From Campylobacter rectus (GTDB lineage Bacteria; Campylobacterota; Campylobacteria; Campylobacterales; Campylobacteraceae): a DNA stretch of 64,000 nt. How positions within the stretch are numbered: position 1 is the first letter of the stretch; each line of letters starts with the position of its first letter. Both the position numbers and the translations under genes were made by a program. The stretch spans positions 62,001-126,000 of the forward strand of contig NZ_CP012543.1 of the NCBI RefSeq assembly GCF_004803795.1, in the 5' to 3' direction. The notes under the pieces are model-generated. The model did no database searches, was not told the origin of the DNA, and worked only from the letters and a program-made list of their open reading frames with translations. Positions 52,801 to 62,987 of the stretch are shown here, in pieces.

Positions 52801-53538
52801 ATGAAAAAAATCCTCATCATCGCGGGCTCATGCAGCAACGGCGGCGCGGGACTGCAAGCCGATATCAAGGCATGCGCGCACTTTGGCTGCTATAGCGCGA
52901 CGGCGGTCACGGCGCTAACGGCCGAAAATACGGACAAGATCAAAAATATCGTCTCGCTAGATCCCTCATTCATCGCCGATCAGCTGGGGATGCTCGCGGC
53001 AGAGTTTAGCTTCGACGCCGTTAAGATCGGCATGCTCTTTAACGAGCCTATCATGGACGTCGTGCAGAGCTTTTTAGAAAAAAACTCCGCTCCCGTGGTG
53101 CTAGATCCCGTCTGCGTCTCGAAAATGGGGCACAAACTCATCAAAGATAGCGCCATCGAGCGACTAAAAGAGCTGATGAAATTTGCCGCCGTCACGACGC
53201 CGAACCTGCGCGAAGCGGACGTGCTTTTCGGCGATGATTTTACGAATTTGCCGTGCGACGTGATCGTGAAAAAACACATCGTCGTAGGCAAAAGCATCGA
53301 CACGCTTTACCGCAAGGACGGTAGCGTGCAAAACTTTGAGACGCCGCTAGCCGACCCGCTGGTTATCATCGGCGCGGGCTGCACGTTTTCTAGCTCGCTA
53401 GCCTGCCTGCTCGCTCGCGGCGAGAGCCTAGAAAGCGCCATCCAACAAGGCAAAGAATATATCTACAACGCCATAATCACGGGCATCGACACGAATCTAG
53501 GCGTGAGAAAACTGCTAAATCACGGGGTTAAATTTTAA
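52801..53538 (+). CDS. thiD: Hydroxymethylpyrimidine/phosphomethylpyrimidine kinase
   Basis: 245 residues, MKKILIIAGSCSNGGAGLQA. Ribokinase-fold ThiD: AGSxSxGGAGLQADIKA at the N-terminus, TALTAENTDKIKNI, PVVLDPVCVSKMGHKLI, and the anion-hole motif IGAGCTFSSSLA (usual GTGCT). Makes HMP-PP for thiamine. Cys replaces the common Asp in AGSDS. Stands alone, with no other thiamine genes next to it. Confidence 0.92.
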   Translation: MKKILIIAGSCSNGGAGLQADIKACAHFGCYSATAVTALTAENTDKIKNIVSLDPSFIADQLGMLAAEFSFDAVKIGMLFNEPIMDVVQSFLEKNSAPVVLDPVCVSKMGHKLIKDSAIERLKELMKFAAVTTPNLREADVLFGDDFTNLPCDVIVKKHIVVGKSIDTLYRKDGSVQNFETPLADPLVIIGAGCTFSSSLACLLARGESLESAIQQGKEYIYNAIITGIDTNLGVRKLLNHGVKF

Positions 53539-53990
53539 ATTTAGCTTGAGACCGTGCGACGAATTCGGGTTAAATTTAAGCGGAAAAAGGGCGCGGTAGT
53601 TTGGCCAAATTTAGCCCAAGCGTGCGCGCAAAACCCCTTAAATTTGATGAAAATAGCGCATTTTGGCGGTCTTGATTTAAATTTGTGCGGTTTGAATGTC
53701 TGACGAAATTCTGAGATTAAATTTATCCGTCGGAATTTAAAGCAATAAGTTGGTGGGAGTATATTTTATTTCTGCGGCGTTGCATAAATTCGCTCCGTTG
53801 GAATTTAAAACCTAACGCGCATACACCCGCGCCTGCTTCGGCGACCAAACTCGGATTTTCCCGCTAGAGCTTAAATTTGAGCCTGAAGCGGACGTGGTCA
53901 AATTTAGTCAAATGCGTTTTGGCGCGGATATTGCGAATTTGACTAAATTTATCTCGCAACATAGATTTTGCAGTCAAATTTAGCCCGATT
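53539..53990. other. Gap between convergent thiD and membrane-protein gene
   Basis: About 450 bases with very many AAATTT words; no gene and no convincing terminator recognised. Confidence 0.55.
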
Positions 53991-55103
53991 TTACTCTTTT
54001 ATCTCCTCGTAAACGCTCAAATTTCGCACCAGACAAACAATAGTTATTATTGACAGTATCGGGATTAGCGGCAAATACAAATAAACAAAAGTCGCTGCCG
54101 CATCACTACTATGCACAGCCTTGTCCATAAAAAACAGCGAGCCGACAGGATAATACAAAACCAGCGTCATAATCGCAAAATTTTCTAACCCAAAAATCGC
54201 ATTGCTTCCTTCGGGATCTTCAATAAAAAGCTTGCTGTATCTACGATTTGTAAAGAAAAATACAAGCACGCAAACGGCGCTAACTATAAATGCTCCGTAC
54301 AATCCCTTATCGGAATTTGAAGATAAAATCAAAAAAGCCATCACTGCAAAGCTCACGAAGGCAAATCTGATTAAGCGATGAATCTGATATCTGCGCTTTA
54401 AATTTTCAGGGATTTGCGCTAAGGCTTTGCCGTATTCCAGCGCTTCGGCTTCCTCATCGCTTTGACTTGGCTCGACTTCGCGGTTCGCGCCCTCAAATTT
54501 GCGCTCGGATTCAGCCGCTTCGCTTTGGGCGGCTTGCGTTTCGTTGCCCGCTTGGCTTAAATTTTGTTCGCCGGTCGCTTCGTCAGCCGCTTTTTCGCTT
54601 TTTTCTTTCGACCTTAACGCTCTTTGCGGCAGATACACGGTCTCATCGGCAGCAAATTCGTCATTGGCATTGTGGGCTATTATCGTGACCGGCGTTATTA
54701 TGATGGAAAATATCATAAGCATTCCGTTAGGCCCCGTACCTGATTTTATCTGAAAATACAATGCTATCACGCTTGCCACAAGACAAAAAAGAGCGATAAC
54801 CTCGGTGCTTAAAGCCGTAAAAGCTTTGCCCTCGTCGCTAAACAAAAACACGCTGTATCGTTTTCGTCTAAGCGCGCCTAGACAAGCAAGTATGATCAAA
54901 AACGACACGAAAAGCATCGCCCCGAACGCAAAAAGCGAATACGGATGATCGTGGTCTACTTCCAAAAGCGACACGAGAAAAACTATGAAGGTCGCTAAAA
55001 TCCCCGCAAAAAGATACTTGAAAAAGCGCCATCTATCGTAGCTTTTTAAAGTTTCCTGTGAAATTTGACCGATATCGACAGCGATTTTATCCTGCGTTTG
55101 CAT
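53991..55103 (-). CDS. Polytopic membrane protein with acidic cytoplasmic loop
   Basis: 370 residues. About four hydrophobic segments (residues 28-150), then a hydrophilic acidic, Ala/Glu/Gln-rich stretch (about 165-225, EKAADEATGEQNLSQAGNET...), then about four more segments. Two halves of similar layout suggest internal duplication. No recognised family. Monocistronic, with the VirD4-like gene upstream on the same strand 228 bases away. Confidence 0.75.
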   Translation of the reverse strand: MQTQDKIAVDIGQISQETLKSYDRWRFFKYLFAGILATFIVFLVSLLEVDHDHPYSLFAFGAMLFVSFLIILACLGALRRKRYSVFLFSDEGKAFTALSTEVIALFCLVASVIALYFQIKSGTGPNGMLMIFSIIITPVTIIAHNANDEFAADETVYLPQRALRSKEKSEKAADEATGEQNLSQAGNETQAAQSEAAESERKFEGANREVEPSQSDEEAEALEYGKALAQIPENLKRRYQIHRLIRFAFVSFAVMAFLILSSNSDKGLYGAFIVSAVCVLVFFFTNRRYSKLFIEDPEGSNAIFGLENFAIMTLVLYYPVGSLFFMDKAVHSSDAAATFVYLYLPLIPILSIITIVCLVRNLSVYEEIKE

Positions 55104-55330
55104 TCGGCCTCCTTTTTTTGTTATTTTAGCTCAAATTTTAAAAATTTATCGCGTAAAAAACTAAAATCAGCGCCACAAAACCGGCGCGCTTTAGCGTTTG
55201 TAAAATCGTCAATGGTCACCGTTTAAATTTATATTGCCTTCAAATCACCGCTGTTTATAGGGTTTGGTGCCATAAATTTTCTTTAAATTCGTCAAATTTA
55301 ACCCGCACTCTCGCTTAGTCGCCGTCAAAT

Positions 55331-56875
55331 TTACCTAAAGCTTATCTGCGCGTCGTCCGTGCCGTCTTCGAGCGAGATGTTGTAGCCGCCGGTATTTGGC
55401 GGGCGTTTATAGATATCTTGCGGGCGGATATCCAGCACCTCGTCGCTAAAAAACACGCATTCGCGCTCGCCCGTATCCACGTCGCGCACCCAGATTTTGC
55501 CATCGTCCACGATCTCCTCGTCAAATTCTATCACGCGGTTTTCGTAAATTTTGCCCAGCAGTCGCTCGTGCAGGCGGTTCTCGCGCTCAAACTCTAGCTG
55601 CGCTTGCAGGCACTCCGCCTCGTCTATGAAAATAGGCTCCAGTGCGATCTTGTCGCCGTCTAGCACGCACTCGAATTTCTCCAGCGTCGAGCAGTCTACC
55701 TCGCTGCCGCCCAGCCTCACGACGTCCTTGTTGCGCATGAAGTAGCGGTTGGTGAGGTTGCCCATCAGCGCCTCGTACGCCGTGCCGCCTATCGCGCGCT
55801 TGAGCAAAAACTCGTTTTGAAACGCAAGCACCAGCTCCACCTCGCACTCGCGCAGGATCTCTTCGTTTAGCTCGGTGTTCTCGCTCAGCAGCTTCGCCGA
55901 CTCGTCGAGAAATAGGCTAATGGGCCTTTTTTGCTTCATCGTTACGCGCTTTAAAAGCTCGGGCAGGAAGCTGTTTAGCAGGAAGCTCAGCGCGCTTTTG
56001 TCGCAGCTTGCGGCGTTAAATATCACGATCTTGCCGCTATTTAGCAGCCCTGCGATGCTCGCGTCGCCCGCAGCGCCGTCTCCGTCGCCGTTTAGCGAGT
56101 CGTCGTTCATGAGGCCCAGAAACGGCGACATCATCATCGAGTAGTTGCGAAAATCATCCCTCGTGCGCTCGTCGCCGATGTCCTTGTAGCGGCTCGTCGC
56201 GTCCAAAAACTCGTCCGCGGTGGCCAAAAACGCTCGGTTTATCATTATCGTCTCGCGGGTGAAATTTAGCGTCGAGGAGTCGAGATTGTCGCAGATTAGG
56301 CTCAGCGCGTCTTTAAACTCGAGCATCTTTTCTAGGTCTTGCGAGAGGCGCAGTATCGTAGCGACGTCAAAGGTAAAATCCCGCGCGAGCGTGCGCACGT
56401 CGGCGTAGAATGCGTCCGTGTAGTAGTCGTTTAGCGGCGTGATTTTTTTAGCGAAAATTTTAAGCGCCTTTAAAACCTTAAAAAACTCCGTCGCGATGCT
56501 CGAGCCAAACTCCTCCCAAAACTTTTCTCTTGATTCCATCGGCTTTTTCACGCAGTTTTTAAAGTCCCGCGGCTTCATCGAGGCGATGAGATTTATAGGC
56601 ACGTCCAGCCTCGCACCTACGCTCACGACGTCTTTTAGGCGGCCCGCTCTGCGCGCTAGAGCCTTGATCTTGGCGCTTTCGCCGCCTTTATAATCCACGG
56701 CGAACACCGCGTAGCCGTTTTGCATGCGGTCAAGCAAATTCGGATATATCATCGCCGTCGTCTTGCCGCTGCCCGTCTCTCCGATGATGGCCGCGTGCGT
56801 GAAGTCGCTAGGTATCAGCGCGCCTTTTTTCTCCGCGTTTTCCCGCGTTCTCGTAAATCCCATTATTTTTTGCAT
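55331..56875 (-). CDS. VirD4/TraG-like P-loop ATPase, orphan
   Basis: 514 residues. THAAIIGETGSGKTTAMIYP (Walker A, GETGSGKT at 32-39), VFAVDYKGGES next, and PISLFLDESAKLL as Walker B; C-terminal QNEFLL..GNLTNRYFMRNKD resembles the sensor region of coupling proteins. It lacks N-terminal membrane helices, and no relaxase, mating-pair or secretion genes are near. C-terminal tail (ERECVFFSDEVLDIRPQDIY) is acidic. Could move DNA or protein, or be a remnant of an integrated element. Confidence 0.82.
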   Translation of the reverse strand: MQKIMGFTRTRENAEKKGALIPSDFTHAAIIGETGSGKTTAMIYPNLLDRMQNGYAVFAVDYKGGESAKIKALARRAGRLKDVVSVGARLDVPINLIASMKPRDFKNCVKKPMESREKFWEEFGSSIATEFFKVLKALKIFAKKITPLNDYYTDAFYADVRTLARDFTFDVATILRLSQDLEKMLEFKDALSLICDNLDSSTLNFTRETIMINRAFLATADEFLDATSRYKDIGDERTRDDFRNYSMMMSPFLGLMNDDSLNGDGDGAAGDASIAGLLNSGKIVIFNAASCDKSALSFLLNSFLPELLKRVTMKQKRPISLFLDESAKLLSENTELNEEILRECEVELVLAFQNEFLLKRAIGGTAYEALMGNLTNRYFMRNKDVVRLGGSEVDCSTLEKFECVLDGDKIALEPIFIDEAECLQAQLEFERENRLHERLLGKIYENRVIEFDEEIVDDGKIWVRDVDTGERECVFFSDEVLDIRPQDIYKRPPNTGGYNISLEDGTDDAQISFR

Positions 56876-57446
56876 ATTTTTCCTTATCGGGGGCGATTGT
56901 AACGAAATTTGGTTTAAAGATTTAAATTTGACGGGGCGGCGAGCGGGTTAAATTTGGCGCGATACTTTAAAATCGCTCGCCGTAAAAGGCACGGTGCGGG
57001 TAAAACGCAAAGACCGCAGACTCGCAACTATGAGCGATTATCTTTGCGCTTTTACGAGTTAGGGTAAATTTACGGATTTTGCGGTTAGGGGATTTCATTT
57101 TAGCAAGAGAGCTCAGTCAAATTTAGCCCTTTGCAAACCTGTACCGCAAAAACTCGGGCGAATTTAGCGCGGAGAGGTTTTAAAATTAAACGCCGGATTC
57201 GGGTTAAATTTAGAGGTTTTTTAGCGCGCGATTTTGCAAGAGATCGTCGGATTTAGCGGATGCGTGTAAAATTTGAGCTTAAATTTGCGAAAGTTGCCGC
57301 TTTGATTTAAGTATCAATAAAACGAATGCGGGTTATGCTAAAATCATAAAATCGCGGTTAAATTCGGCTTAAATTCGGACAAAATCGCCGCCCAATGAGC
57401 AAAAACCTATCAAATTTAGATAAAAGCGCACTCAAACGGACAAAAA
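56876..57446. other. Gap upstream of the ATPase
   Basis: 570 bases of AAATTT-rich DNA with stops in all frames; no gene, RNA or clear promoter recognised. Confidence 0.55.
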
Positions 57447-57869
57447 TCATTCCGTTTTTTTGCAGACGGCGGCCGAGTGCGTGAGCAGATCGTGTAAATT
57501 TAGCGCGTCCTTGCGAAAAAAACAGAGGCAAAGCCCGACTATACTCACTCCTGCGAGCAAAAAGCACGCGTAGCGGAGCAAAACGCGCGCGAAACCTAGC
57601 TTGCGGCCGCTACGCAGGTCGATGAGGTAGATATTTTGCGAGCGGTAGCCGGGCGTCTGGGCTTTGATCGCAAAAAAGGCGCAGCAGATAAGAGCGACCG
57701 CAAGATTTGCCGCAAATATCGCGGCTTGGTTGTGCAAAAAGTCGTCTTTGCCCTCCAAAAAAACATAGGTCGTGAGGTAGTATATCGGCATCCCGATCAA
57801 GAAAAGATCGGTGATAAAGGCCTTTACTCGCGCGCCGATGCCGGCTAGCCGCGCTTTTTGTTTCGTCAA
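57447..57869 (-). CDS. RDD family membrane protein
   Basis: 140 residues from TTG 57869 with AAAAGGAG ahead. GIGARVKAFITDLFLIGMPI is the RDD-type N-terminal helix, TPGYRSQNIYLIDLRSGRKL and RVLLRYACFLL the characteristic second half; three or so membrane helices. RDD proteins are small inner-membrane proteins of mostly unknown role (some are Na+/H+ antiporters). Confidence 0.83.
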   Translation of the reverse strand: MTKQKARLAGIGARVKAFITDLFLIGMPIYYLTTYVFLEGKDDFLHNQAAIFAANLAVALICCAFFAIKAQTPGYRSQNIYLIDLRSGRKLGFARVLLRYACFLLAGVSIVGLCLCFFRKDALNLHDLLTHSAAVCKKTE

Positions 57870-58609
57870 ATTTACTCCTTTTCGCTTTATTTTTGGGCGC
57901 TCGTTTTGGATTTTTGAGCGTCAAATTTGATCGCGATTGCCCAAATTTAAGTACTTTTACTTTGTTGCGGCAAATTTACGGCCTGATTTCCGCGCCCTCG
58001 TTTCCGCGCGCCCGCCGCTTGCGCCGTCTTATCCGGCCGACCTTGCTCCGCTCATAAACGGAGCTTTGGTTGCGGCCGAATTAATTTATTTTCTCGGCGC
58101 AATCTTTAAGGGTTCCGCCGTCTTTGTTTGTTTTTGGCTGCGCACTCGTTTGCGATGATCGATAATTTTCGTCTCATATGTTTTTTCATCAAGCCTGCTT
58201 GCGCTTGATTTATCGCCGGCTCCGTATCGTTATCAAGGCGTAAGCAAAAATCGGCATTAAGCGCGAATTCCAAATTTACGGCGTTTATCTTATGCCGAAA
58301 CTATGCGCCGTTTTTAAATTCATAAATTTTAGGACGCGCTTTCGCGGGTGTAAATTTACTTAAATCTAAATTTGACGGTCGCCGCCAAATGCACAAGACG
58401 GCAACGCAAATTTAATTCCGCTCCGATCGCAACTTACAAAAACGCAACGGCGGGCCTCATTTTATCGTCAAATTTATCGCCCAAAATATCGCGGAACGCA
58501 GCATGGCCGAGTCAAATTTGATTTGCGATCTGTTTGCATTCATTGACGCCTGCAAAATCAGTCTAAATTTGCGGGGCTAAATCAACCATAGCCGCGAAAT
58601 TTAACAAAT
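57870..58609. other. Gap between RDD gene and pyrE
   Basis: 740 bases. Open frames here (for example 57937-58158) are Ala/Pro/Arg-rich shadows without RBS. Many AAATTT words. No gene supported. Confidence 0.55.
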
Positions 58610-59221
58610 TTAGTTGCCTCTGCTGCCGGGTTTTATCGCCTTGCTTCCGTCGGCGCAGAGAGGGCAGTTTGCGGGACCAAAAATCTCAAACTCAAAGTTT
58701 CCAAGCGCGAAAAACGGCTTGTCGGCGGGTAGTTTGGCGCTAGCTTTAGCGACGCTGCCCGCTAAATTTGCGACCTTGCAAAAGCCGCGATTGGCAAGCG
58801 CGGCAAACGCCACGACCTCGCCGCCTAGGCTCTCGATCACGCGCGCGGCCTCCAGCGCCGAGCCGCCCGTGGTGATGATGTCCTCGCAGACGACGAATCG
58901 CTCGCCTTCCCCTACCTCAAAGCCGCGTCGCAGGCTCATAATGCGCTCGATACGCTCGGTAAAGATAAAGCGCTTTTTCGCTGCGCGAGCTAGCTCGTAG
59001 CCGGCCAAAATGCCGCCTAGAGCGGGCGAACAGACGCTGTCAAACTCTACGCCCGATTTTTCGATGACGGCGGCTAACTCGTCCGCTAGAGCGCCCGCTA
59101 ACTGCGGATCTTCGAGCACTTTGGCGCTTTGGAGATAAAACTGCGAGTGGTTGCCGCTGCTAAGCAAAAAATGCCCCTGCAAAAACGCGCCCGCATCCTT
59201 GTAAATCTTCTCTAAATCCAT
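58610..59221 (-). CDS. pyrE: Orotate phosphoribosyltransferase
   Basis: 203 residues from ATG 59221 ([20 protein letters not shown]), preceded by AAAGGAAAAC. PRPP-binding loop [28 protein letters not shown] and the C-terminal [17 protein letters not shown] as in Campylobacter-type PyrE. The frame stays open for 93 more codons upstream, but these lack a RBS and are low-complexity. Pyrimidine biosynthesis, UMP branch. Confidence 0.94.
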   Translation of the reverse strand: MDLEKIYKDAGAFLQGHFLLSSGNHSQFYLQSAKVLEDPQLAGALADELAAVIEKSGVEFDSVCSPALGGILAGYELARAAKKRFIFTERIERIMSLRRGFEVGEGERFVVCEDIITTGGSALEAARVIESLGGEVVAFAALANRGFCKVANLAGSVAKASAKLPADKPFFALGNFEFEIFGPANCPLCADGSKAIKPGSRGN

Positions 59222-59819
59222 CGTTTTCCTTTGTAAAATTTGAGCGAATTTTACCCTAAGCGCGCTTAAGCTACTATTTCTTGAGCTTTTTGGCGACATA
59301 TCGGTTTGCGACTTTTGCATCACCGTTAAATTTAACGAAATCGCCGTCAGGCTATAAGCGGCGAGTAATTTTAAATTTGAATGCAAATTTTGGCAAAAAA
59401 GCGAGAAGGGCGTGAAAATTTTAGTTTTGTCGGCTAATTTTCGCAAAAAGTAAATTTGGCATATCAAAAAGCCGTATTTTAAAATTTGCGCGACAGGCAA
59501 AATGCTGGCTAGAGATAAAATTTGGATAAAAAAGTAAGCATATTTTGAGGCGATAGCGTGGGCGGGCTAAATTCGGCTTTAAAAACGGCAAACCAAATCA
59601 TAAAAAGCCTTGCGGTTTGACGTGCCAAACACTAAATTTGTCGGGCTTTTTTAAATATAAACGGTTTTAAATTTAAGCATTTAAAAACAAATTTAACCAA
59701 ACGATAAAATTTGACTCAAAATAGATAATAGCGGAAAAATTGTGCCAAAAATGCAAAATAGCGGGAAAATTTTTAATAAATCGGCGGCCCGTTAAATTTA
59801 ACGAGCCTTTACCGCAAAT
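59222..59819. other. Gap between frr and pyrE, with frr terminator-like palindrome
   Basis: 600 bases. CGTTAAATTTAACG (59790-59803), flanked by GGC/GCC, is a perfect palindrome 16 bases after the frr stop and may end that operon. The rest is AAATTT-rich and includes the open extension of the pyrE frame to 59500. Confidence 0.55.
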
Positions 59820-60377
59820 TTAAACTTTTAAAAGTTCGCTCTCTTTTTCTTTTACGAGCGAGTCGATCTTTGACGTGTAGCTGTCGGTGATCTTTTGGAC
59901 TTCGTCTTGTCCTTTTTTGCTCTCGTCTTCGGTGATTGATTTATCTTTTTCGAGCTTTTTTACCTCGTCGTTAGCGTCTTTTCTGATGTTTCTGATGCTG
60001 ACTTTAGCTTTTTCGCCGAATGCCTTAGCGTGTTTGGCGTTTTCGTGGCGTTGCTCGACCGTCATCGGAGGGAAAAACAGCTTCACGCTCTCGCCGTCGT
60101 TGTTCGGATTTACTCCGATATTTGCCGCAGAGATGGCTGCAGTGATGGTTTTTAGCATCGGTTTTTCCCATGGCGTGATGCTTATGGTACTTGCATCGCT
60201 CGTTAGTATGGTGGCGACTTGGTTTAGCGGAGTTTGGCTACCGTAATAATCCACGTAAATATTATCGACTATGCTTATATTTACCTTGCCCGTGCGAAGC
60301 GTGCTAAAGTCGCGTTTTAGGCCCTCGATGCACTTATCGCTATGCTCTTTTTGTTTTTTGTAAATTTCATTCAGCAT
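59820..60377 (-). CDS. frr: Ribosome recycling factor
   Basis: 185 residues, the standard RRF length; [20 protein letters not shown], then [20 protein letters not shown] and [20 protein letters not shown]. Splits post-termination ribosomes with EF-G. Its start overlaps the end of the deacetylase gene by 11 bases. Confidence 0.96.
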   Translation of the reverse strand: MLNEIYKKQKEHSDKCIEGLKRDFSTLRTGKVNISIVDNIYVDYYGSQTPLNQVATILTSDASTISITPWEKPMLKTITAAISAANIGVNPNNDGESVKLFFPPMTVEQRHENAKHAKAFGEKAKVSIRNIRKDANDEVKKLEKDKSITEDESKKGQDEVQKITDSYTSKIDSLVKEKESELLKV

Positions 60378-61329
60378 TTATATCCTTTACTAAAATTTTG
60401 GTCGTCGTTTTTCCGTTTACCTTAAGGCTCATTCTCACTTTATAGCGGTCGATCGGCTTGTTAAATTTAAGCGTCATCCGTCCGTTTTCGAGCTTGACTT
60501 TTTTCGTTTTTTGCCCGCTCATCGAGAAGTAGCCATGCGTCGCGTTCTCGTCGGTTTTTATAACGATCTCGCTGATTTTATTATCTTTGGGATAGTCTTG
60601 CGGCAGTATCCATTCGGCTTTTAGAAATTTGCTTGCAAGCGCGGAGGGCAGGTGGGTGCCGTTCATCGCAGGGATCCTGTCCAGCTCGTGCAGATCGCTG
60701 TTTGCAGCAACCGCACCCGAGTTTTGGCTAAGTATCACCTCGATGCCGTAATCTATCGCCATATCGCGCACCCTATCGTTGTATTCGCCGAACGGATAGG
60801 CGAAATATCGCGGCTTGTAGCCCATATTTTTTTCAAATTTGCTTATGCCGTCCTCAAAGTCGTTTTTTAGCTTTTCCTCGTTTAGACCGACCATATGCGG
60901 GTGTCCGTAGGAATGATAGCCGACCTCGCCGTATTTTTCGACCTCTTTGATCTGCTCAAAGGTCATAAAGTCGCCGTATTTTCGCGCGCTAGCCTCGACA
61001 TAGACCATCAGCGCAAACGGATATCCGTACTCTAAAAATATCGGCAGACCCTTTTCGTAAAAGCTCTTATAGCCGTCGTCTACGGTTAAAACGACCCAGT
61101 TATCCGATACCGGCTCGCCGTTTTTGATCGCATCCACTAGCTTTGAGAGCGGCACGATCTCGTAGCCTTTTTCTTTAAAATAGTCAAACTGCTCGCGTAA
61201 ATTTTTGCTAGAAATGTTGGTGCTCGGGTGCCTATCGTCGTCAAATCTGTGATAGTTAAAGATATGCGCGTCGGCAAAAGCCAGCTGGACGGATACAAAA
61301 ACCGTAAGGACGGAGGCTAAAATTCTCAC
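60367..61329 (-). CDS. Secreted polysaccharide deacetylase (NodB family)
   Basis: 320 residues with signal peptide [19 protein letters not shown]. NodB motifs: [15 protein letters not shown] (catalytic Asp pair) and [11 protein letters not shown] (zinc His pair), [10 protein letters not shown] further on. A C-terminal beta domain of about 80 residues ([13 protein letters not shown]... ) follows. Probably deacetylates peptidoglycan or another cell-wall glycan. Lies between frr and secG, where I do not recall it in C. jejuni. Confidence 0.88.
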   Translation of the reverse strand: MRILASVLTVFVSVQLAFADAHIFNYHRFDDDRHPSTNISSKNLREQFDYFKEKGYEIVPLSKLVDAIKNGEPVSDNWVVLTVDDGYKSFYEKGLPIFLEYGYPFALMVYVEASARKYGDFMTFEQIKEVEKYGEVGYHSYGHPHMVGLNEEKLKNDFEDGISKFEKNMGYKPRYFAYPFGEYNDRVRDMAIDYGIEVILSQNSGAVAANSDLHELDRIPAMNGTHLPSALASKFLKAEWILPQDYPKDNKISEIVIKTDENATHGYFSMSGQKTKKVKLENGRMTLKFNKPIDRYKVRMSLKVNGKTTTKILVKDINAE

Positions 61330-61337
61330 AAATTTGC

Positions 61338-61688
61338 CTACTTTTGCTCGTTTGCGGGAGCTTTGGGAGCTGCCGGAGCGCTAGACTCAGGCGCAGCGGG
61401 GACTTCGCTAGGCGCACTAGGCAAAGCGGATGCGTCGATAGAGTCGATCAAAGATTTGCTCCTTTGCGTATTATAAGCGTAGCTTAGAGCAAGGGTATTT
61501 AAAATAAATAAAACGCCTACGACAAAGGTAAATTTAGCCAAAAATCCTGCCGGTCCTTTTGCCCCAAACAGGCTTTCGTTGCTGCCGCTATATGCACCTA
61601 GTCCGATAGAGGAGCTTTTCTGGAGCAAAACGGCGATCGTCAAAACTACCGCGAAAATAAACTGCAATACTAAAAAAAGCGAATCCAT
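61338..61688 (-). CDS. secG: Protein translocase subunit SecG
   Basis: 116 residues with two hydrophobic helices (SLFLVLQFIFAVVLTIAVLL and AKFTFVVGVLFILNTLALSY) around the SecG stretch LQKSSSIGLGAYSGSNESLFGAKGPAGF. The C-terminus is Ala/Pro-rich (SAPSEVPAAPESSAPAAPKA), an add-on not present in short SecG forms. Confidence 0.93.
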   Translation of the reverse strand: MDSLFLVLQFIFAVVLTIAVLLQKSSSIGLGAYSGSNESLFGAKGPAGFLAKFTFVVGVLFILNTLALSYAYNTQRSKSLIDSIDASALPSAPSEVPAAPESSAPAAPKAPANEQK

Positions 61689-61749
61689 AAAAATCCTTTT
61701 TAAATTTCAAAATTAGTCGCGATTATACTAAAAAAGTTTTGAATTTGGG

Positions 61750-62133
61750 TTAAATTTCTTTTTCTATCTCATAAAGTTCGTAGCGCACGGCCTTAAAAAT
61801 CTCCGAAATTTTAACATCTATGAGCTTAAAGCACTCCTCCAGCACCCGTGCGCTTTCTTGCGCGCGTTTGATGTTGGCGGTTTGTAAATCGTCCAAATTT
61901 AGGCGAGCTTGCTCATCTTTTAGGCTCGGTTTTAGCACATCGTTTGCGGCGTCGCGAAATTTTAAGAATTCGTTTTGCGGGATTTTTGCTTTGTGGCGCA
62001 GAGTTTTTATTTTTTTAGCGAGGGCTAAGTCGTCAAAGCCGTAACGTCTGACGTCCTCGACGACTCTAAGCCCTTCTTTTAAGCGGTTTAAATTTGCGTC
62101 TATGACGCGGTAAAGCCGCTCTTTGTTAGTCAT
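61750..62133 (-). CDS. ThiD2-domain small protein (ThiE N-terminal-like)
   Basis: 127 residues, LYRVIDANLNRLKEGLRVVE with DVRRYGFDDLALAKKIKTLR and FRDAANDVLK. This helical domain occurs fused to ThiE (thiamine-phosphate synthase) in many bacteria and was named ThiD2; here it stands alone. Role in thiamine metabolism inferred from the family only. Eight-base overlap with the Bax-inhibitor gene. Confidence 0.8.
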   Translation of the reverse strand: MTNKERLYRVIDANLNRLKEGLRVVEDVRRYGFDDLALAKKIKTLRHKAKIPQNEFLKFRDAANDVLKPSLKDEQARLNLDDLQTANIKRAQESARVLEECFKLIDVKISEIFKAVRYELYEIEKEI

Positions 62134-62827
62134 TACTGTTTATGAATCCTAAAATTCTAAGTAAAGAAACGAATAAATTTACGAAATCAAGATAAAGAGC
62201 GACCGCGCCTTCGATCGGAGTTTCGTAGTTGCCGCGGATGATATTTTGCGTATCGTAAAGGATATACGCGCTAAACAAAACCGCGGCTACGCATGATAGC
62301 GCTACCTGAAAAATCGGGCTCTGAAAAAATAAATTCATCAGCATAGCCACGAGCAAAACGATAAGCGTGATGAAAAGCATCTTGCCCCATACGGTAAAGT
62401 CGCGTTTGGTATTCATCGCAAATACGCTAAGTCCGCCAAAAGCCACCGTCGTAAGCGTAAAGGCCTGAGCCACTATCGCCGCGCCTCCCGGCATCGCAAA
62501 AGTACGCGCCAAAATAGGCGTAAGCGTAAGGCCGCTGATAAAGGTAAATGCAAAAAGCAAGGCCAAATTTAAACCGGCTTTGCGTTTGGCAAAATGCAGC
62601 CCCACCAAAAGCCCGAGCTCTAATATCACAAATAGCAAATAGTTGCCCGCTACCGCTACTCCAAGCGAGCTAAAAAGCCCGACGTAAGCTCCGACGCTGG
62701 CCGCTAAAAGCGAAGCCGCGAAAAGCTGGTAAGTTTGCTTGATAAACGTGCTAAGCGCGCTTTGCGAATATTCGCTCGCGACCTCGCGTTCCCTTGAGTT
62801 TGCGTAATTTCTATCGTATAAACTCAT
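62126..62827 (-). CDS. Bax inhibitor-1/YccA family membrane protein
   Basis: 233 residues from ATG 62827 (MSLYDRNYANSREREVASEY), with AAAAGGAG ahead; a longer frame to 62866 lacks RBS. Seven hydrophobic segments and the family C-terminal block SAYILYDTQNIIRGNYETPI EGAVALYLDFVNLFVSLLRI (split here for reading) with the conserved Asp residues. In bacteria such proteins act as Ca2+ leak channels or FtsH modulators. Synteny with the C. jejuni block pyrE to mscS. Confidence 0.92.
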   Translation of the reverse strand: MSLYDRNYANSREREVASEYSQSALSTFIKQTYQLFAASLLAASVGAYVGLFSSLGVAVAGNYLLFVILELGLLVGLHFAKRKAGLNLALLFAFTFISGLTLTPILARTFAMPGGAAIVAQAFTLTTVAFGGLSVFAMNTKRDFTVWGKMLFITLIVLLVAMLMNLFFQSPIFQVALSCVAAVLFSAYILYDTQNIIRGNYETPIEGAVALYLDFVNLFVSLLRILGFINSND

Positions 62828-62954
62828 TTTTTCTCCTTTTTTAAATTTTACGGCAAATTTAGCCAAAAATCGGTAAATAAAATATAAAAGATCGCTGAAT
62901 TTGACGTGCGAAAAGCATTTTAAAAAATTTTAACGAACTTTGAAATGTTTTTGA

Positions 62955-62960
62955 TATAAT
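62955..62960 (+). promoter_or_regulatory. -10 box of the carbonic anhydrase operon
   Basis: TATAAT in GATATAATATTTTAT, 27 bases before the ATG at 62988; divergent from the Bax-inhibitor gene. Confidence 0.55.
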
Positions 62961-62987
62961 ATTTTATAAAATTTACCAGGGAAGCGG

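Noticed and set aside
57937-58158. 73-codon frame upstream of pyrE/RDD genes
   Set aside because: Ala/Arg/Pro-rich shadow without RBS or recognisable features.
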